Positions 24,084 through 32,950 are shown, counted from the first letter of the stretch. The stretch: 64,000 nucleotides of DNA from Commensalibacter papalotli (GCF_947179115.1 NZ_CAMXCI010000003.1:62001-126000); one strand, 5' to 3'. The notes: generated by a model not told the origin, from the sequence alone. A program made the numbers and translations.

Positions 24084-25580
24084 ATGACAACATCAGATAA
24101 TGGACCAACTCCGTTTATAACAATATGGGCAGAAAACGGGCAAAAATTTAAGTTTATCCCAGAGTTGGCAAAGGATAAAGAAACAACAAAAGATGAAAAT
24201 GGCAAACCATTCCATCCTGCGAGAGCTACAATGGAAGAAGGTTTTCCTGAAGTTACGATGAAATCAGCAATGAGAGGTGGTGTTCCACCTTGGGGTCAAG
24301 ATCATAATAAAATTCTTAGTAAAATTACTGATGCTATACAATGGATGCAGGCTGGTGGTTGCGCATTTTTTAATAAAGCATTATGCGATAAAATAAAAGG
24401 GTACCCAAAAGGAGCGATGCTTCAGGGGAAAAAGATAGAGAAAAATGAAAAAAATGAAACTATAGAGGTGCCCTTATTATGGTTCTCTACAATTAATTCG
24501 AATTTGAATGATCCCAATACAACAACCAGCCCAGATAATGGATGGGTCAAACTTGATTTTGCAGATTTAGAGAAAAGATTGAAAGCTGCCGAAAATCATA
24601 TCGTTATGATTAATAGTGATGAATATAATGATGAAAAGAATATTAAAACCTTTGGTGATGTTTATTATAAGCTTGGTACAAAAGCGGCTAAAGAAGGGAG
24701 TTGTGATACTCCTTTCCATGCAAAAACGATGAAAGCAGGAGAATATCGTTTTTGTAATTCACCAGATGAAGGAGATGGATACATCACACAAAAAGAAAAA
24801 TCCATAGATTTTTTTTGTGATAATCGAATGAATTTTAATCTGAAAGATAACCCTTTAAACCCTGTTATATCTATCTTGGGTGGTTGGGGATTTGATGAAA
24901 ATGATAAACCACTATATAAAAGTTTTTGTCAATTTAATGCATCTTCAATTACTGCAAGTGGAGGTTGGTTCAGTACGGATATTCCATCAAGTGTAGATGG
25001 TGTTCCTTTTATGTTTAGAACCAAAGATCAGAAGATTGCATGGTCAACAGTAGTAGATAAATCATCAAAAAATCTGATTATGTCTTTTTTCAATCAAGGT
25101 TATATTGAAGATTCTCCTTCTTTTGAAGTTTTTGAGATATCTTCTGAAAATGGTGATATTAAGGCTATTAGGGGATCATTTCTTAATGTTGAAAAAGGTG
25201 ATTTGGCCGAGTATTACCAGTCAGACCGTCAAGATTACGAGCCAGGAACGTTGATGTGTCATGGGGTAAATAGTGAAGTTACATTGTGTAAAAACTCTGA
25301 TCAATTAGATAATTTTTTTGGTGTAATTTCAACTTGCCCTGCTTATATAATGAATGGAAAGGCCGAAAAAGATCCAAATGCTGTATTAATCGCATTAAAC
25401 GGTAAAGTTCCTGTCAAGGTCAAAGGTGTTGTTACATGCGGTGATAAAATTACTGTTGGTCAAGATGGGTATGGAATTGTCAGTAAAGATAAAAATGATG
25501 TTATTATTGGCCGAGCTAAAGAAAATAAAATAACAGAAGAGGTCGGGTTGGTTTCTTGTTATGTCCAAGCTCATATTTAA
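24084..25580 (+). CDS. Phage tail fibre protein, short fibre type
   Basis: The first 160 residues match the N-terminal region of phage tail-collar and fibre proteins: MEEGFPEVTMKSAMRGGVPP, GQDHNKILSKITDAIQWMQA, GYPKGAMLQ and LWFSTINSNLNDPN, ending in NGWVKL. A coiled-coil segment follows (FADLEKRLKAAENHI), then a variable shaft and a C-terminal domain resembling receptor-binding tips (VPVKVKGVVTCGDKITVG). It is the first of two large fibre genes in this region. Confidence 0.75.
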   Translation: MTTSDNGPTPFITIWAENGQKFKFIPELAKDKETTKDENGKPFHPARATMEEGFPEVTMKSAMRGGVPPWGQDHNKILSKITDAIQWMQAGGCAFFNKALCDKIKGYPKGAMLQGKKIEKNEKNETIEVPLLWFSTINSNLNDPNTTTSPDNGWVKLDFADLEKRLKAAENHIVMINSDEYNDEKNIKTFGDVYYKLGTKAAKEGSCDTPFHAKTMKAGEYRFCNSPDEGDGYITQKEKSIDFFCDNRMNFNLKDNPLNPVISILGGWGFDENDKPLYKSFCQFNASSITASGGWFSTDIPSSVDGVPFMFRTKDQKIAWSTVVDKSSKNLIMSFFNQGYIEDSPSFEVFEISSENGDIKAIRGSFLNVEKGDLAEYYQSDRQDYEPGTLMCHGVNSEVTLCKNSDQLDNFFGVISTCPAYIMNGKAEKDPNAVLIALNGKVPVKVKGVVTCGDKITVGQDGYGIVSKDKNDVIIGRAKENKITEEVGLVSCYVQAHI

Positions 25581-25601
25581 GTAAAGGCATAGCAAATTAT
25601 C

Positions 25602-26099
25602 ATGGAAATTATATCAAGTTTTAATTTAAATCCATTGCGTATCTATACGGTTCCAAAGCGTATTAAAAATAAAAAAGGGATTGCAACTTTTCCTTCAAAA
25701 CATATTGCTTCTTATCTTGATTACTCTGTTGATTTTTCTAACCAAATGAATGATGGTGAAATTATTATACAGGGAAAAACTCTATGTAATCATAGTGGAA
25801 TACAAATTCATTCCTCTTTTTTTAAAGAGCACTCGTTAACAGTATTCCTTTCGGATGGAAAAGAAAATCGTTCATTTTATTTAACTTTTATTATCAAAAC
25901 AAATCAAGGTAATGAGTTTTTCCAAGAAATTATTTTACCAACATATGGTTGTTTCATTGATAATATATCTCAGCAAAATTATCAATTTATTGCGTTAGAT
26001 AAAGAAAGTAATAATCCAGATCCTAGGCCACCTTTAAATGCTTTGGCTATTGATGGTCGTTATTTAATTTATAATAAAAATTCATATATTATGGTATAA
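25602..26099 (+). CDS. Phage fibre-tail adaptor-like protein
   Basis: The 165-residue product resembles fibre-tail adaptor domains, which carry a small beta-sandwich: ASYLDYSVDFSNQMNDGEII, then LTVFLSDGKENRSFYLTFII and KTNQGNEFFQEIILPT. Such proteins link a side fibre to the baseplate. It lies between the two fibre genes, close behind the first, with 22 bases of spacer. Confidence 0.6.
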   Translation: MEIISSFNLNPLRIYTVPKRIKNKKGIATFPSKHIASYLDYSVDFSNQMNDGEIIIQGKTLCNHSGIQIHSSFFKEHSLTVFLSDGKENRSFYLTFIIKTNQGNEFFQEIILPTYGCFIDNISQQNYQFIALDKESNNPDPRPPLNALAIDGRYLIYNKNSYIMV

Positions 26100-26102
26100 T
26101 CA

Positions 26103-26567
26103 ATGTTAACTACAAAATCTAAAGAAGATTGCAGTGGCGTTTGTAATCTTGAATTCTGTGAACAAAATTCATGTGATACAGAATCCTCTAATGCAACGCA
26201 AGTCGTGCAAAAGACAAATACAATTTTATCAACAGATCAAATTTTAGTTTTGCGTAATGTAAATAATAACGGACAAGAGATTTATAAAGCTAGTTTCAAT
26301 GATTTAGATCCTGATATTGCATTATTCATAATGGAAAAAGCAATTCAAGTGATGAGCCGTACAGATCCAGCAGATGGTAAAAGCCTATGGTTGGATGAAG
26401 GATTTATTCGTGTAGCTTCTGGAGATCCAGAATTATTGGGAACAATGGCACCGAGTGCTTTGCAAAAATCTTTAAAAGAGGTGTTTAAATATTTGCCAAC
26501 ATGTGATCCTGGTGATGGTAGTCCATGGTTAAATGGCGGAGTATTAATGCAAGGCTCAGGTGTATAA
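26103..26567 (+). CDS. Phage structural protein, cysteine-rich N-terminus
   Basis: The 154-residue product starts four bases after the preceding stop. Cysteines at residues 10, 14, 19 and 24 are spaced regularly in an otherwise polar N-terminus; residues 95-105 (PADGKSLWLDEGF) and a second similar phrase near residues 137-145 (PGDGSPWLNGG) look like a short internal repeat. No family is recognised. The position suggests a fibre accessory or chaperone. Confidence 0.5.
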   Translation: MLTTKSKEDCSGVCNLEFCEQNSCDTESSNATQVVQKTNTILSTDQILVLRNVNNNGQEIYKASFNDLDPDIALFIMEKAIQVMSRTDPADGKSLWLDEGFIRVASGDPELLGTMAPSALQKSLKEVFKYLPTCDPGDGSPWLNGGVLMQGSGV

Positions 26568-26634
26568 TATTAAAAAATTAATTATATCTAAAAAAAAATA
26601 TTACTAAATCAGATGTATAAATTGAGTTATTTAT

Positions 26635-26656
26635 TAATGTATTTTAAAATACATTA
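26635..26656. promoter_or_regulatory. 22-bp perfect palindrome ahead of the collagen fibre gene
   Basis: TAATGTATTTT is followed immediately by its reverse complement. ATCAGAT about 25 bases to the left and ATCTGAT just to the right add an outer inverted pair. A dimeric regulator site is one possibility, and cruciform or recombinase use are others. Confidence 0.5.
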
Positions 26657-26717
26657 CGATATCTGATAATTAAGTTAAGATATAAATTATTATTTTAATA
26701 CATAAACTATATTTTAT

Positions 26718-26747
26718 AACCGTCCTAAATATTGGGCGGTTTTTTTG
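26718..26747 (+). terminator. Terminator ahead of the collagen fibre gene
   Basis: AACCGTCC pairs with GGGCGGTT (one G.T pair) around an eight-base loop and is followed by seven T. The next ribosome site GAGGA starts about seven bases later. Confidence 0.75.
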
Positions 26748-26770
26748 TATTTAAAGAGGATATCAAAAAA

Positions 26771-29700
26771 ATGACAAGTAATTCAGGAGATCACATCATT
26801 ATTGTTCCATCAGGTTCGTTGAGTGATCAAGAAATCAACATGCAAAGTAAATCCCCCGCCGAGGTATTGTATTATCAATTTTCTATGGTTAATCGTTTAG
26901 ATAGTGGTGAAGTTATTACCAAAGTATCTGCACAACCAGCTGATGTTGATCCCAAGGTTGTTATTGATCAAATTTCATATTCTAAACAAACTTTTAAAGT
27001 AAGGGTTAGTGGTGGTCCAATGAATACCAAAGTTGGTATTCGTTTTTTAGTCACGACAAATATTGATACAATTCAAGAGTTTGATGCAACATTACCGATA
27101 GCACCCGCCGGTATTTTAGAAAGTGGTGAGGTTGGTGATTATATAATTGGTAATACAGGTCCTGTTGGTTCTCAAGGCATTCAAGGTATTGAAGGAGAGA
27201 GGGGTAAGGCAGGGGAAAATGGAACTCAAATTTTAGTTTTTAATCGAGATCCAGATTTAAACGATGTGAAGGGAAATGTCATTTGGTTAAATAACATTAC
27301 TGGTAATTTATATGAAACGGTAATGAATAAAAATAATACATTATACTGGAACAAATTAGGTAATTTAAAAGGGAAAGCAGGGAGTTTTATTTATCATGGT
27401 GCAGTTTATCCTGTAGCAAATAATAGTTATAAAGATGGTGATTTATATTTTAATACATCCAGTAATGACTTGTTTACCTTTAGTCAAAACCAATGGGTAA
27501 AAATATCGAATTTACATGGAAAACAAGGAGAAAGAGGTTCTTTATGGTTTTATGGTCAAGGAGATCCAATAGCCTCTAAATGTTACAAAGCTCGCGATTG
27601 TTATGTCAATACGACAACACAAGAGCTATTTGTTTTTAATGGTACCGGTTGGCAACAGTCGATTTCTTTAAAAGGTGAGGCAGGTATTAAAGGTGATAAA
27701 GGTGATCAAGGCGTAAAAGGGCAACAAGGTGATAAAGGTGATCAAGGCGTAAAAGGGCAACAAGGTGATAAAGGGGCCAAAGGTGAACAAGGAGCACAAG
27801 GTGTACAAGGCCCTCGAGGTGATAAAGGTGATAAAGGTGATAAAGGCGATAAGGGTCTTCAAGGGAATCAAGGGTTACAAGGAATAAAAGGCCAAGCAGG
27901 AAGTTTTATTTATAGTGGTCAAGTATACCCTGTTGATAATGATCAATATAAAACTGGCGATTTATATTTTAATACAGAAGAAAACGATTTATATACTTTC
28001 AGTCAAAATCAATGGATCAAAATATCAAATTTACAAGGAAAACAAGGAGAGCGAGGCTCTTTATGGTTTTTTGGAGAACAAGATCCAATAACATCTACTT
28101 GTTTTAAAGGTCATGATTGTTATGTCAATACGACAACACAAGAGCTATTTGTTTTTAATGGTTCTGATTGGCAAAATTCTGGATTTTTAAAAGGTAATCA
28201 GGGCGTTCAGGGTTCTCAAGGACCTCAGGGTAATCCAGGTAAAGATGGCCTTACACCTATTATTAAAACGGGAAAAGTAAAAACGTTAGATGTTGGACAA
28301 GATGCGACGTTTATTACGAATACAGTTGATGATATTGTAACTATTGATGTTGGGATACCCAGAGGATCAAGTTTTGATAATGATGGTACTGTTGATTTAA
28401 ACGTAAAGACTATTACTAGTGATGGAAGTCTAGTTAAAACAGATGGTGTTGGTAATCTTACTGTAAATAAAAGTATAACAGCTAATAATGTTTTTGCTGA
28501 ATATTATAATGTAGGTAATGGTCAACAATCTGCTTATATGAATTTTCATGCTCAAAATGCAAAAAATATTTTAGATTACGATGTGCGGTTTTTGGTACAA
28601 GATAGAACATCTGAAACTAGTGCTGGTTCTGGTATGTTAAATATAATTGCATCTACAGTAAACATGTCTAATGATCTAAAAATAACTGGATCAGTATCAT
28701 CAGATGGTGATAAAATTAAGTCAGATGGTGACGGACATTTACAGGCAAAGCATTTTAAATCAGAAAATGGCGGTGTATATACAAATACTACAGATTATAA
28801 AGTAGGTGAGATTTTTTATAAGCAACTACCTTATGTTTCTATGTATGGATGGAAAATACTCGATAATAGAATATTCTATCAAAACCCAGAGTTAGATCTA
28901 GAATATGAAATATTTTTAAGAAGTGAGAGTATACCTGAATTAAATAATAATAATAGTTTAAACTTACTTTTTGAAGCTTATCTATCTAAAGAATATGATC
29001 CAGAAACGGAGTTAGTGACGCACAATTCTCCTGTAAACAAGCGTTTGGGTATTATTGGTACTGAAGGTTTGTTAGGGCATGATACGGTTAATTATCAAGG
29101 AGCGTCTTCAATAAACCCAGAAAGACCTTGGTACTATGGCTCAAGAACTTTAAGAATTAATCCAAATAAACTGTCTGATATTAAATTAAATAGAAATTTA
29201 GGTGTTTCAGGTATAACTAACAGTTATTTATCTGGAACGATTGGGTTATCAACAAACTATTTTACTAGATCTGATGATGATACAAAACAAGATGGTTTTG
29301 TTACTCCTGTTATTTGGGATACAAATACAGATGATACAGCGCAGGCAAGGACATTAGGTGTTCCTTATATTCCTGCTGATAAAAAAGATACTTTGCCTAG
29401 TACATCCAATATTGTGATTGGCACTCAGTCTTATAACCAAACGGATAAAAAACCTGTTTGGTGGAATGGAAAAAGTTGGGATAAACCTCTTTTTGATGGT
29501 CAAAGAGGAGAGCAAGTTGTAGCTACTTCGTTAAAAGGATATAATTTTCAATTTATTGATAGTTGGAATTGTAGTATTGGTATTCCAAATATGTGGGGTG
29601 CGCAATATGGTGGTAGAACACAAAATAATGGCATTACCATAAAATATTTTGAAAAATCAAGAACCGCAGATGAACGCAAAGCGATTGAAACTGAAATAGC

Positions 29701-30388
29701 GAATGAAATTACTGATGCAACCAAGAAAGCAGCAGAATTAGAAAAAATAGCTAATAAAACTTACACAGATTCAAAAAGTGTAGGTTTATATACTGGTTAT
29801 AATGTGATTCAATTCTATAATAGAAATAATTATGTAAATTTAAATAATTTTTATTATGATGGTTCGATTATTACGACAGGGTCTTTAAATCCAGGTAAAG
29901 TTAGTGCTTTAACTAACGATTGTATTTTACAAGATGGTGCTATTGCTAAGGATGATAAAGGTGGTTTAAGAGTATATGATGATACAAACAAAGTATGGAA
30001 CCCATTGTGTAGAATCGTGGCTACAGGTGTTATAGGTATTAATGCTTCAGTGGCTGGAACGTTACCTAGTATCCCAAGATTTAATGATAATTATCCTAGC
30101 TATGGAAATGTTACTATTTCTTACGGTACAAATTCAGTCATCCTCTCTTCTCCATTATTTACTAATAAAGCAAACGATTATAATGGATTGATTTATAATA
30201 TTGATTTAATTATCCCGAATACAGCTCCAGATGAATATTTTAAATATAGTGTTATTTGTGGGCAGCAAAACCAAGAAAAAGGAACTGTGATTGTTCAAAT
30301 TATTGATACAACAACTGGAAAAAGAGTAAACTTTTTAACTGAAGCAACACTTGCATTTTCGTTTCAGTTTGCATTTAACAGAGTTTAA
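26771..30388 (+). CDS. Long tail fibre with collagen-like repeats
   Basis: The 1205-residue product combines short Gly-X-Y runs with repeated globular modules. Eight triplets occur near residues 130-153, 25 near 302-376, and six near 477-495. Two modules of about 95 residues (QNQWVKISNLHGKQGERGSL and its near copy, both followed by DCYVNTTTQELFVFNG) flank the long collagen run. They share stretches of identical DNA, showing recent duplication. The C-terminal 600 residues contain beta-rich sections and a coiled coil (ERKAIETEIANEITDATKKA). Trimeric collagen segments are known to stiffen fibres. GAGGA lies 11 bases before the chosen ATG; earlier frames run into the terminator. Confidence 0.75.
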   Translation: MTSNSGDHIIIVPSGSLSDQEINMQSKSPAEVLYYQFSMVNRLDSGEVITKVSAQPADVDPKVVIDQISYSKQTFKVRVSGGPMNTKVGIRFLVTTNIDTIQEFDATLPIAPAGILESGEVGDYIIGNTGPVGSQGIQGIEGERGKAGENGTQILVFNRDPDLNDVKGNVIWLNNITGNLYETVMNKNNTLYWNKLGNLKGKAGSFIYHGAVYPVANNSYKDGDLYFNTSSNDLFTFSQNQWVKISNLHGKQGERGSLWFYGQGDPIASKCYKARDCYVNTTTQELFVFNGTGWQQSISLKGEAGIKGDKGDQGVKGQQGDKGDQGVKGQQGDKGAKGEQGAQGVQGPRGDKGDKGDKGDKGLQGNQGLQGIKGQAGSFIYSGQVYPVDNDQYKTGDLYFNTEENDLYTFSQNQWIKISNLQGKQGERGSLWFFGEQDPITSTCFKGHDCYVNTTTQELFVFNGSDWQNSGFLKGNQGVQGSQGPQGNPGKDGLTPIIKTGKVKTLDVGQDATFITNTVDDIVTIDVGIPRGSSFDNDGTVDLNVKTITSDGSLVKTDGVGNLTVNKSITANNVFAEYYNVGNGQQSAYMNFHAQNAKNILDYDVRFLVQDRTSETSAGSGMLNIIASTVNMSNDLKITGSVSSDGDKIKSDGDGHLQAKHFKSENGGVYTNTTDYKVGEIFYKQLPYVSMYGWKILDNRIFYQNPELDLEYEIFLRSESIPELNNNNSLNLLFEAYLSKEYDPETELVTHNSPVNKRLGIIGTEGLLGHDTVNYQGASSINPERPWYYGSRTLRINPNKLSDIKLNRNLGVSGITNSYLSGTIGLSTNYFTRSDDDTKQDGFVTPVIWDTNTDDTAQARTLGVPYIPADKKDTLPSTSNIVIGTQSYNQTDKKPVWWNGKSWDKPLFDGQRGEQVVATSLKGYNFQFIDSWNCSIGIPNMWGAQYGGRTQNNGITIKYFEKSRTADERKAIETEIANEITDATKKAAELEKIANKTYTDSKSVGLYTGYNVIQFYNRNNYVNLNNFYYDGSIITTGSLNPGKVSALTNDCILQDGAIAKDDKGGLRVYDDTNKVWNPLCRIVATGVIGINASVAGTLPSIPRFNDNYPSYGNVTISYGTNSVILSSPLFTNKANDYNGLIYNIDLIIPNTAPDEYFKYSVICGQQNQEKGTVIVQIIDTTTGKRVNFLTEATLAFSFQFAFNRV
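27671..27901 (+). repeat. Collagen-like Gly-X-Y coding repeats with 36-bp subrepeats
   Basis: Twenty-five Gly-X-Y triplets. A 36-base unit (AAAGGTGATCAAGGCGTAAA as its first part) occurs twice in tandem, and GATAAAGGT is repeated four times near the end. All unit lengths are multiples of nine, so slippage would keep both frame and triplet register. Confidence 0.85.
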
Positions 30389-30417
30389 AAAGAATTAGGG
30401 TAAAAGAAATTTATAAG

Positions 30418-30458
30418 AGGCATAAAGTGGGGCGCGATAAGCGTCTTTTTTTATGCCT
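30418..30458 (+). terminator. Long hairpin ahead of the small membrane genes
   Basis: AGGCATAAA pairs with TTTATGCCT; inside, GGCGC pairs with GCGTC, then a seven-T tract runs into the outer arm. It could be either a terminator by the inner stem or a stable 5' hairpin by the outer one. Confidence 0.6.
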
Positions 30459-30475
30459 TTTACATGAGGGAAAAT

Positions 30476-30724
30476 ATGGAAAATACAGATTTATTAATGC
30501 AACTGTTTCAATATGTTATGGGGATAATTCCTGGAGATATTACAGGAAATATTGTGTCTGCGGTGACTGTAATAGTAACAGTTTGTACATTGATTATGAG
30601 GTTTTGGAAAGAGCCAGCACAGGATCGGAAAAGTCATAAATTATGGCAGTTTCTTCATGTATTGGCCTCTTTTAAAAAACCAGATGAAGTGAAGGAGAAA
30701 GGTAGTGGGGGGAAGTCTAGTTAA
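30476..30724 (+). CDS. Small single-span membrane protein
   Basis: The 82-residue product has one clear hydrophobic stretch (IVSAVTVIVTVCTLIMRFW) after a short helical N-terminus, and a lysine-rich tail. It begins five bases after GAGGG. Together with the next two genes, and with an endolysin about 3 kb further on, this may belong to a lysis cassette, but no holin family is recognised by eye. The end overlaps the start of the next gene. Confidence 0.55.
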   Translation: MENTDLLMQLFQYVMGIIPGDITGNIVSAVTVIVTVCTLIMRFWKEPAQDRKSHKLWQFLHVLASFKKPDEVKEKGSGGKSS

Positions 30725-31118
30725 ACGATTGCGTAAAAGAGATCATTGGTTTGCTGAATGGTGGAGTTCAATGCTGTTAATTTCTGTCGGAATTTACGGG
30801 TTTTGTGCACCAGATCACTTTATAATTCAACAATCCTTTATTGATGGGTTTGTCAAAGTGATACCAATTTATCTGTGGGAATCCCTTTTTATTATCGTTG
30901 GGTTATTTCAATGTTGTGCATTGAATTGTGAAAGTTTACTCGGCAGAGGGCTGGCTGCATTTTTTGCTTCTTCTTTGTTAATATGGGGAACATTGAATAT
31001 TGCAATTTATGGGCAATGGCACTTTAGCTTGCTTGCTTGGGGAATATTTTCGGCAATAAATCTCTATGCGCTTTCCAGAATTTTGCGGGGGCTAGAGAAA
31101 AACTATGAATCTCTTTGA
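30705..31118 (+). CDS. Multi-span membrane protein
   Basis: The 137-residue product has about four hydrophobic segments (WSSMLLISVGIYGFC, LFIIVGLFQCCAL, FFASSLLIWGTLNIAIYG and FSLLAWGIFSAINLYAL). The GTG start overlaps the previous gene by 20 bases; a later start is possible. Function is unknown. An antiholin, holin or membrane adaptor role is only suggested by context. Confidence 0.55.
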   Translation: MGGSLVKRLRKRDHWFAEWWSSMLLISVGIYGFCAPDHFIIQQSFIDGFVKVIPIYLWESLFIIVGLFQCCALNCESLLGRGLAAFFASSLLIWGTLNIAIYGQWHFSLLAWGIFSAINLYALSRILRGLEKNYESL

Positions 31119-31263
31119 GATCTTGCGGTGGTGGTGGGAAAGTAATGCTGAATGGATTAAAATTCACGATCCTTGGGTTATTCCTGTTGTCGCTGTATGT
31201 ATTCCTTTGTCCTTTGTTATTCGCGCGATTGGTGCGGTAATAAAAATTTGGAAAGGGAAATAA
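31105..31263 (+). CDS. Small membrane protein, 52 residues
   Basis: This gene is short but well placed. The ATG lies inside the end of the preceding gene (14-base overlap) and the frame reads MNLFEILRWWWESNAEWIKI, then a single membrane span (WVIPVVAVCIPLSFVIRAIG) and the end VIKIWKGK before TAA. Overlap with its neighbour, a hydrophobic segment with flanking charged residues and no clash with other genes support it as real. It could be a lysis accessory or the third member of a membrane complex. Confidence 0.6.
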   Translation: MNLFEILRWWWESNAEWIKIHDPWVIPVVAVCIPLSFVIRAIGAVIKIWKGK

Positions 31264-31302
31264 TTATTTTAGTAAATATATTTAATAGAGGAGATTGATA
31301 TT

Positions 31303-32019
31303 TTGATCAGCCCAAACATGTCTAAAAAATGTCATGCTCCATTGTTCAATCCTGATTCAGACGATGCCATTCAAGAAATGGCGCGCCGAAGAAGTGAGTT
31401 GAAAATTATCGTTACAACAGGATTAGGAAGTGATGTTGACCGTTATGTTTCACAATCACCAACATTAATAAGGCAAGTAACACAATTAAAACATGATAAT
31501 TGGCAATTTGTATGGGGGGCAGCAGGTAAAGGTACAACAACGCAACGCCCGAATAAAGATCAGAGATTAGAGGCTAAAATTATCATAGCTTCTGAATTTA
31601 GATCAGATAAAGCTACAACTATCGCCCAGGCAACGTCGTCTGTTGCTCATGAAGTGGGGCATGCTCTGTTTTTTAAGGGATATAATTTTTCTTCTGTTGA
31701 AAATTGTATAGATAACTATATGATAGGTAAAGGTGGAGAGGCTGATGCAATTGTTAATCAGATTATTGTTAGGGCAGAGATTTTACAGACAGCTTGTATT
31801 GATATTTTTGCGGAAGCAAGAGAGCCTGATTCGCTAAGAATAGATATGATTCAATATTATCGTGATGGATTAAGAACAAATGATATGAAAACAGCAAAAA
31901 GAAAAATTGCTGATTTATATTCAGAAAAATATACCAGCAACACCAATCCACCACAAAAATATAAGGATTATTATGGGAATAGTTGTAGAGATGCTATTAA
32001 AGCATTCCGGAAAATATAG
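31303..32019 (+). CDS. Putative zinc metallopeptidase (HExxH), possible toxin
   Basis: The 238-residue product has the zinc-peptidase motif HEVGH at residues 116-120 (context SSVAHEVGHALFFKG) and a candidate third ligand, Glu146 in GGEADA, 26 residues further on. That spacing fits a gluzincin-like fold. The start is TTG, eight bases after GAGGAG; the first ATG is too far from any ribosome site. Two cysteines flank the C-terminal region (VENCID and NSCRDA). It has no signal peptide. The next gene overlaps it and encodes a signal-peptide protein, as in effector and periplasmic immunity pairs. Substrate unknown; a virion-borne cell-wall or protein-cleaving enzyme is an alternative. Confidence 0.6.
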   Translation: MISPNMSKKCHAPLFNPDSDDAIQEMARRRSELKIIVTTGLGSDVDRYVSQSPTLIRQVTQLKHDNWQFVWGAAGKGTTTQRPNKDQRLEAKIIIASEFRSDKATTIAQATSSVAHEVGHALFFKGYNFSSVENCIDNYMIGKGGEADAIVNQIIVRAEILQTACIDIFAEAREPDSLRIDMIQYYRDGLRTNDMKTAKRKIADLYSEKYTSNTNPPQKYKDYYGNSCRDAIKAFRKI

Positions 32020-32671
32020 AAATATTTGTTTTTTCTATGTATTGAGTTTGGCACTTTCTTTGCCTTCTTATGCCAGAGTAGATACTAAAGTAATACCTTT
32101 GTTTAAAAACGCTTTGTCAGAAAAATTTTTAAAACAATATCCTATTTTACCTTATAATTTTATTGATTTACTCAGAGTAACACCTAAACTTTTACCTGTA
32201 AAATTAAAAAATATTCAAAAAATATTCAATAATCAATTGCGTATTGTGGAACAAAGTGAAAATTCTGTATCTTATATATTAGGATCATATAGAACATTAG
32301 ATGGTGTAATCGTAAAAGATGTAGGGGTTAAAATAAGATTAAAGGCTGGCTGGAAAGTTGTAGGTTTTGGTTTTGATTTAGATCAAAAACAATGTGTTAA
32401 TACTAAATTATTAAAAAAGGAATTTGGTTTTATAATTCCTGAGTTGCTGTCTTTTCATCCTGTTGCTAATGCGCCGATTGCACTTCATACTACAAATGGA
32501 CGGGGGATTTTTGTTATGGGTATAACAGCAGATTATCCTGATTGTGCTACGAATATAGGTATAGGGATGTTTAATAGTAAAAAAGAACAACAAGAATGGA
32601 AGGAATATGTACGTAAAAATGCTCCTTATTTGCGAGCAAGAGAAAGGCAAAAAGAGCTAGAGGAAAAGTAG
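31973..32671 (+). CDS. Exported protein overlapping the metallopeptidase, possible immunity
   Basis: The 232-residue product starts at the ATG five bases after AAGGA, within the last 47 bases of the metallopeptidase gene, in another frame. Residues about 16-35 form a signal peptide (NICFFYVLSLALSLPSYA). The mature part has two cysteines (KQCVN and DYPDCATN), is basic and beta-rich, and ends in a charged helix (RARERQKELEEK). Overlap and secretion suggest a partner that neutralises the peptidase in the periplasm. No immunity family is recognised; it could also be a separate cargo protein. Confidence 0.6.
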   Translation: MGIVVEMLLKHSGKYRNICFFYVLSLALSLPSYARVDTKVIPLFKNALSEKFLKQYPILPYNFIDLLRVTPKLLPVKLKNIQKIFNNQLRIVEQSENSVSYILGSYRTLDGVIVKDVGVKIRLKAGWKVVGFGFDLDQKQCVNTKLLKKEFGFIIPELLSFHPVANAPIALHTTNGRGIFVMGITADYPDCATNIGIGMFNSKKEQQEWKEYVRKNAPYLRARERQKELEEK

Positions 32672-32950
32672 TTACAGTCTATATTTCTATTTAAAGAAAA
32701 ATAATGTTCGTTGTATTTTTTTTATCTAAATTATTGTTTTTATAAAAAATATTGATAATTATTCATAAAAGCTAAGATAATTAACAGTAAGTTAATATTT
32801 TTATATTAAAATTTCGTTATTTTACCTAAAATTTTTAAATATTTTGGGTAACTTCCCAATATCCCCTCAAAAAGAAAATTATTTAACAACTTAACACCCT
32901 AATTGCGCTTAAGGGATAAATTTCCCATCAACATCAACACGAGTATTAAA
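32672..32950. other. Intergenic stretch without gene
   Basis: About 280 AT-rich bases with no open frame of note. TTTACCTAAAAT and ATTTTGGGTAA can pair partly. It is probably the leader of the neck gene; no strong promoter is evident. Confidence 0.5.

Noticed and set aside
27668..27871. Reverse frame made of Ile, Thr and Phe repeats
   Set aside because: It is the antisense of the collagen repeat, which forces its composition.
27671..27901. CRISPR-like array
   Set aside because: The repeats are unequal, lack spacers of constant size and encode Gly-X-Y triplets in frame.
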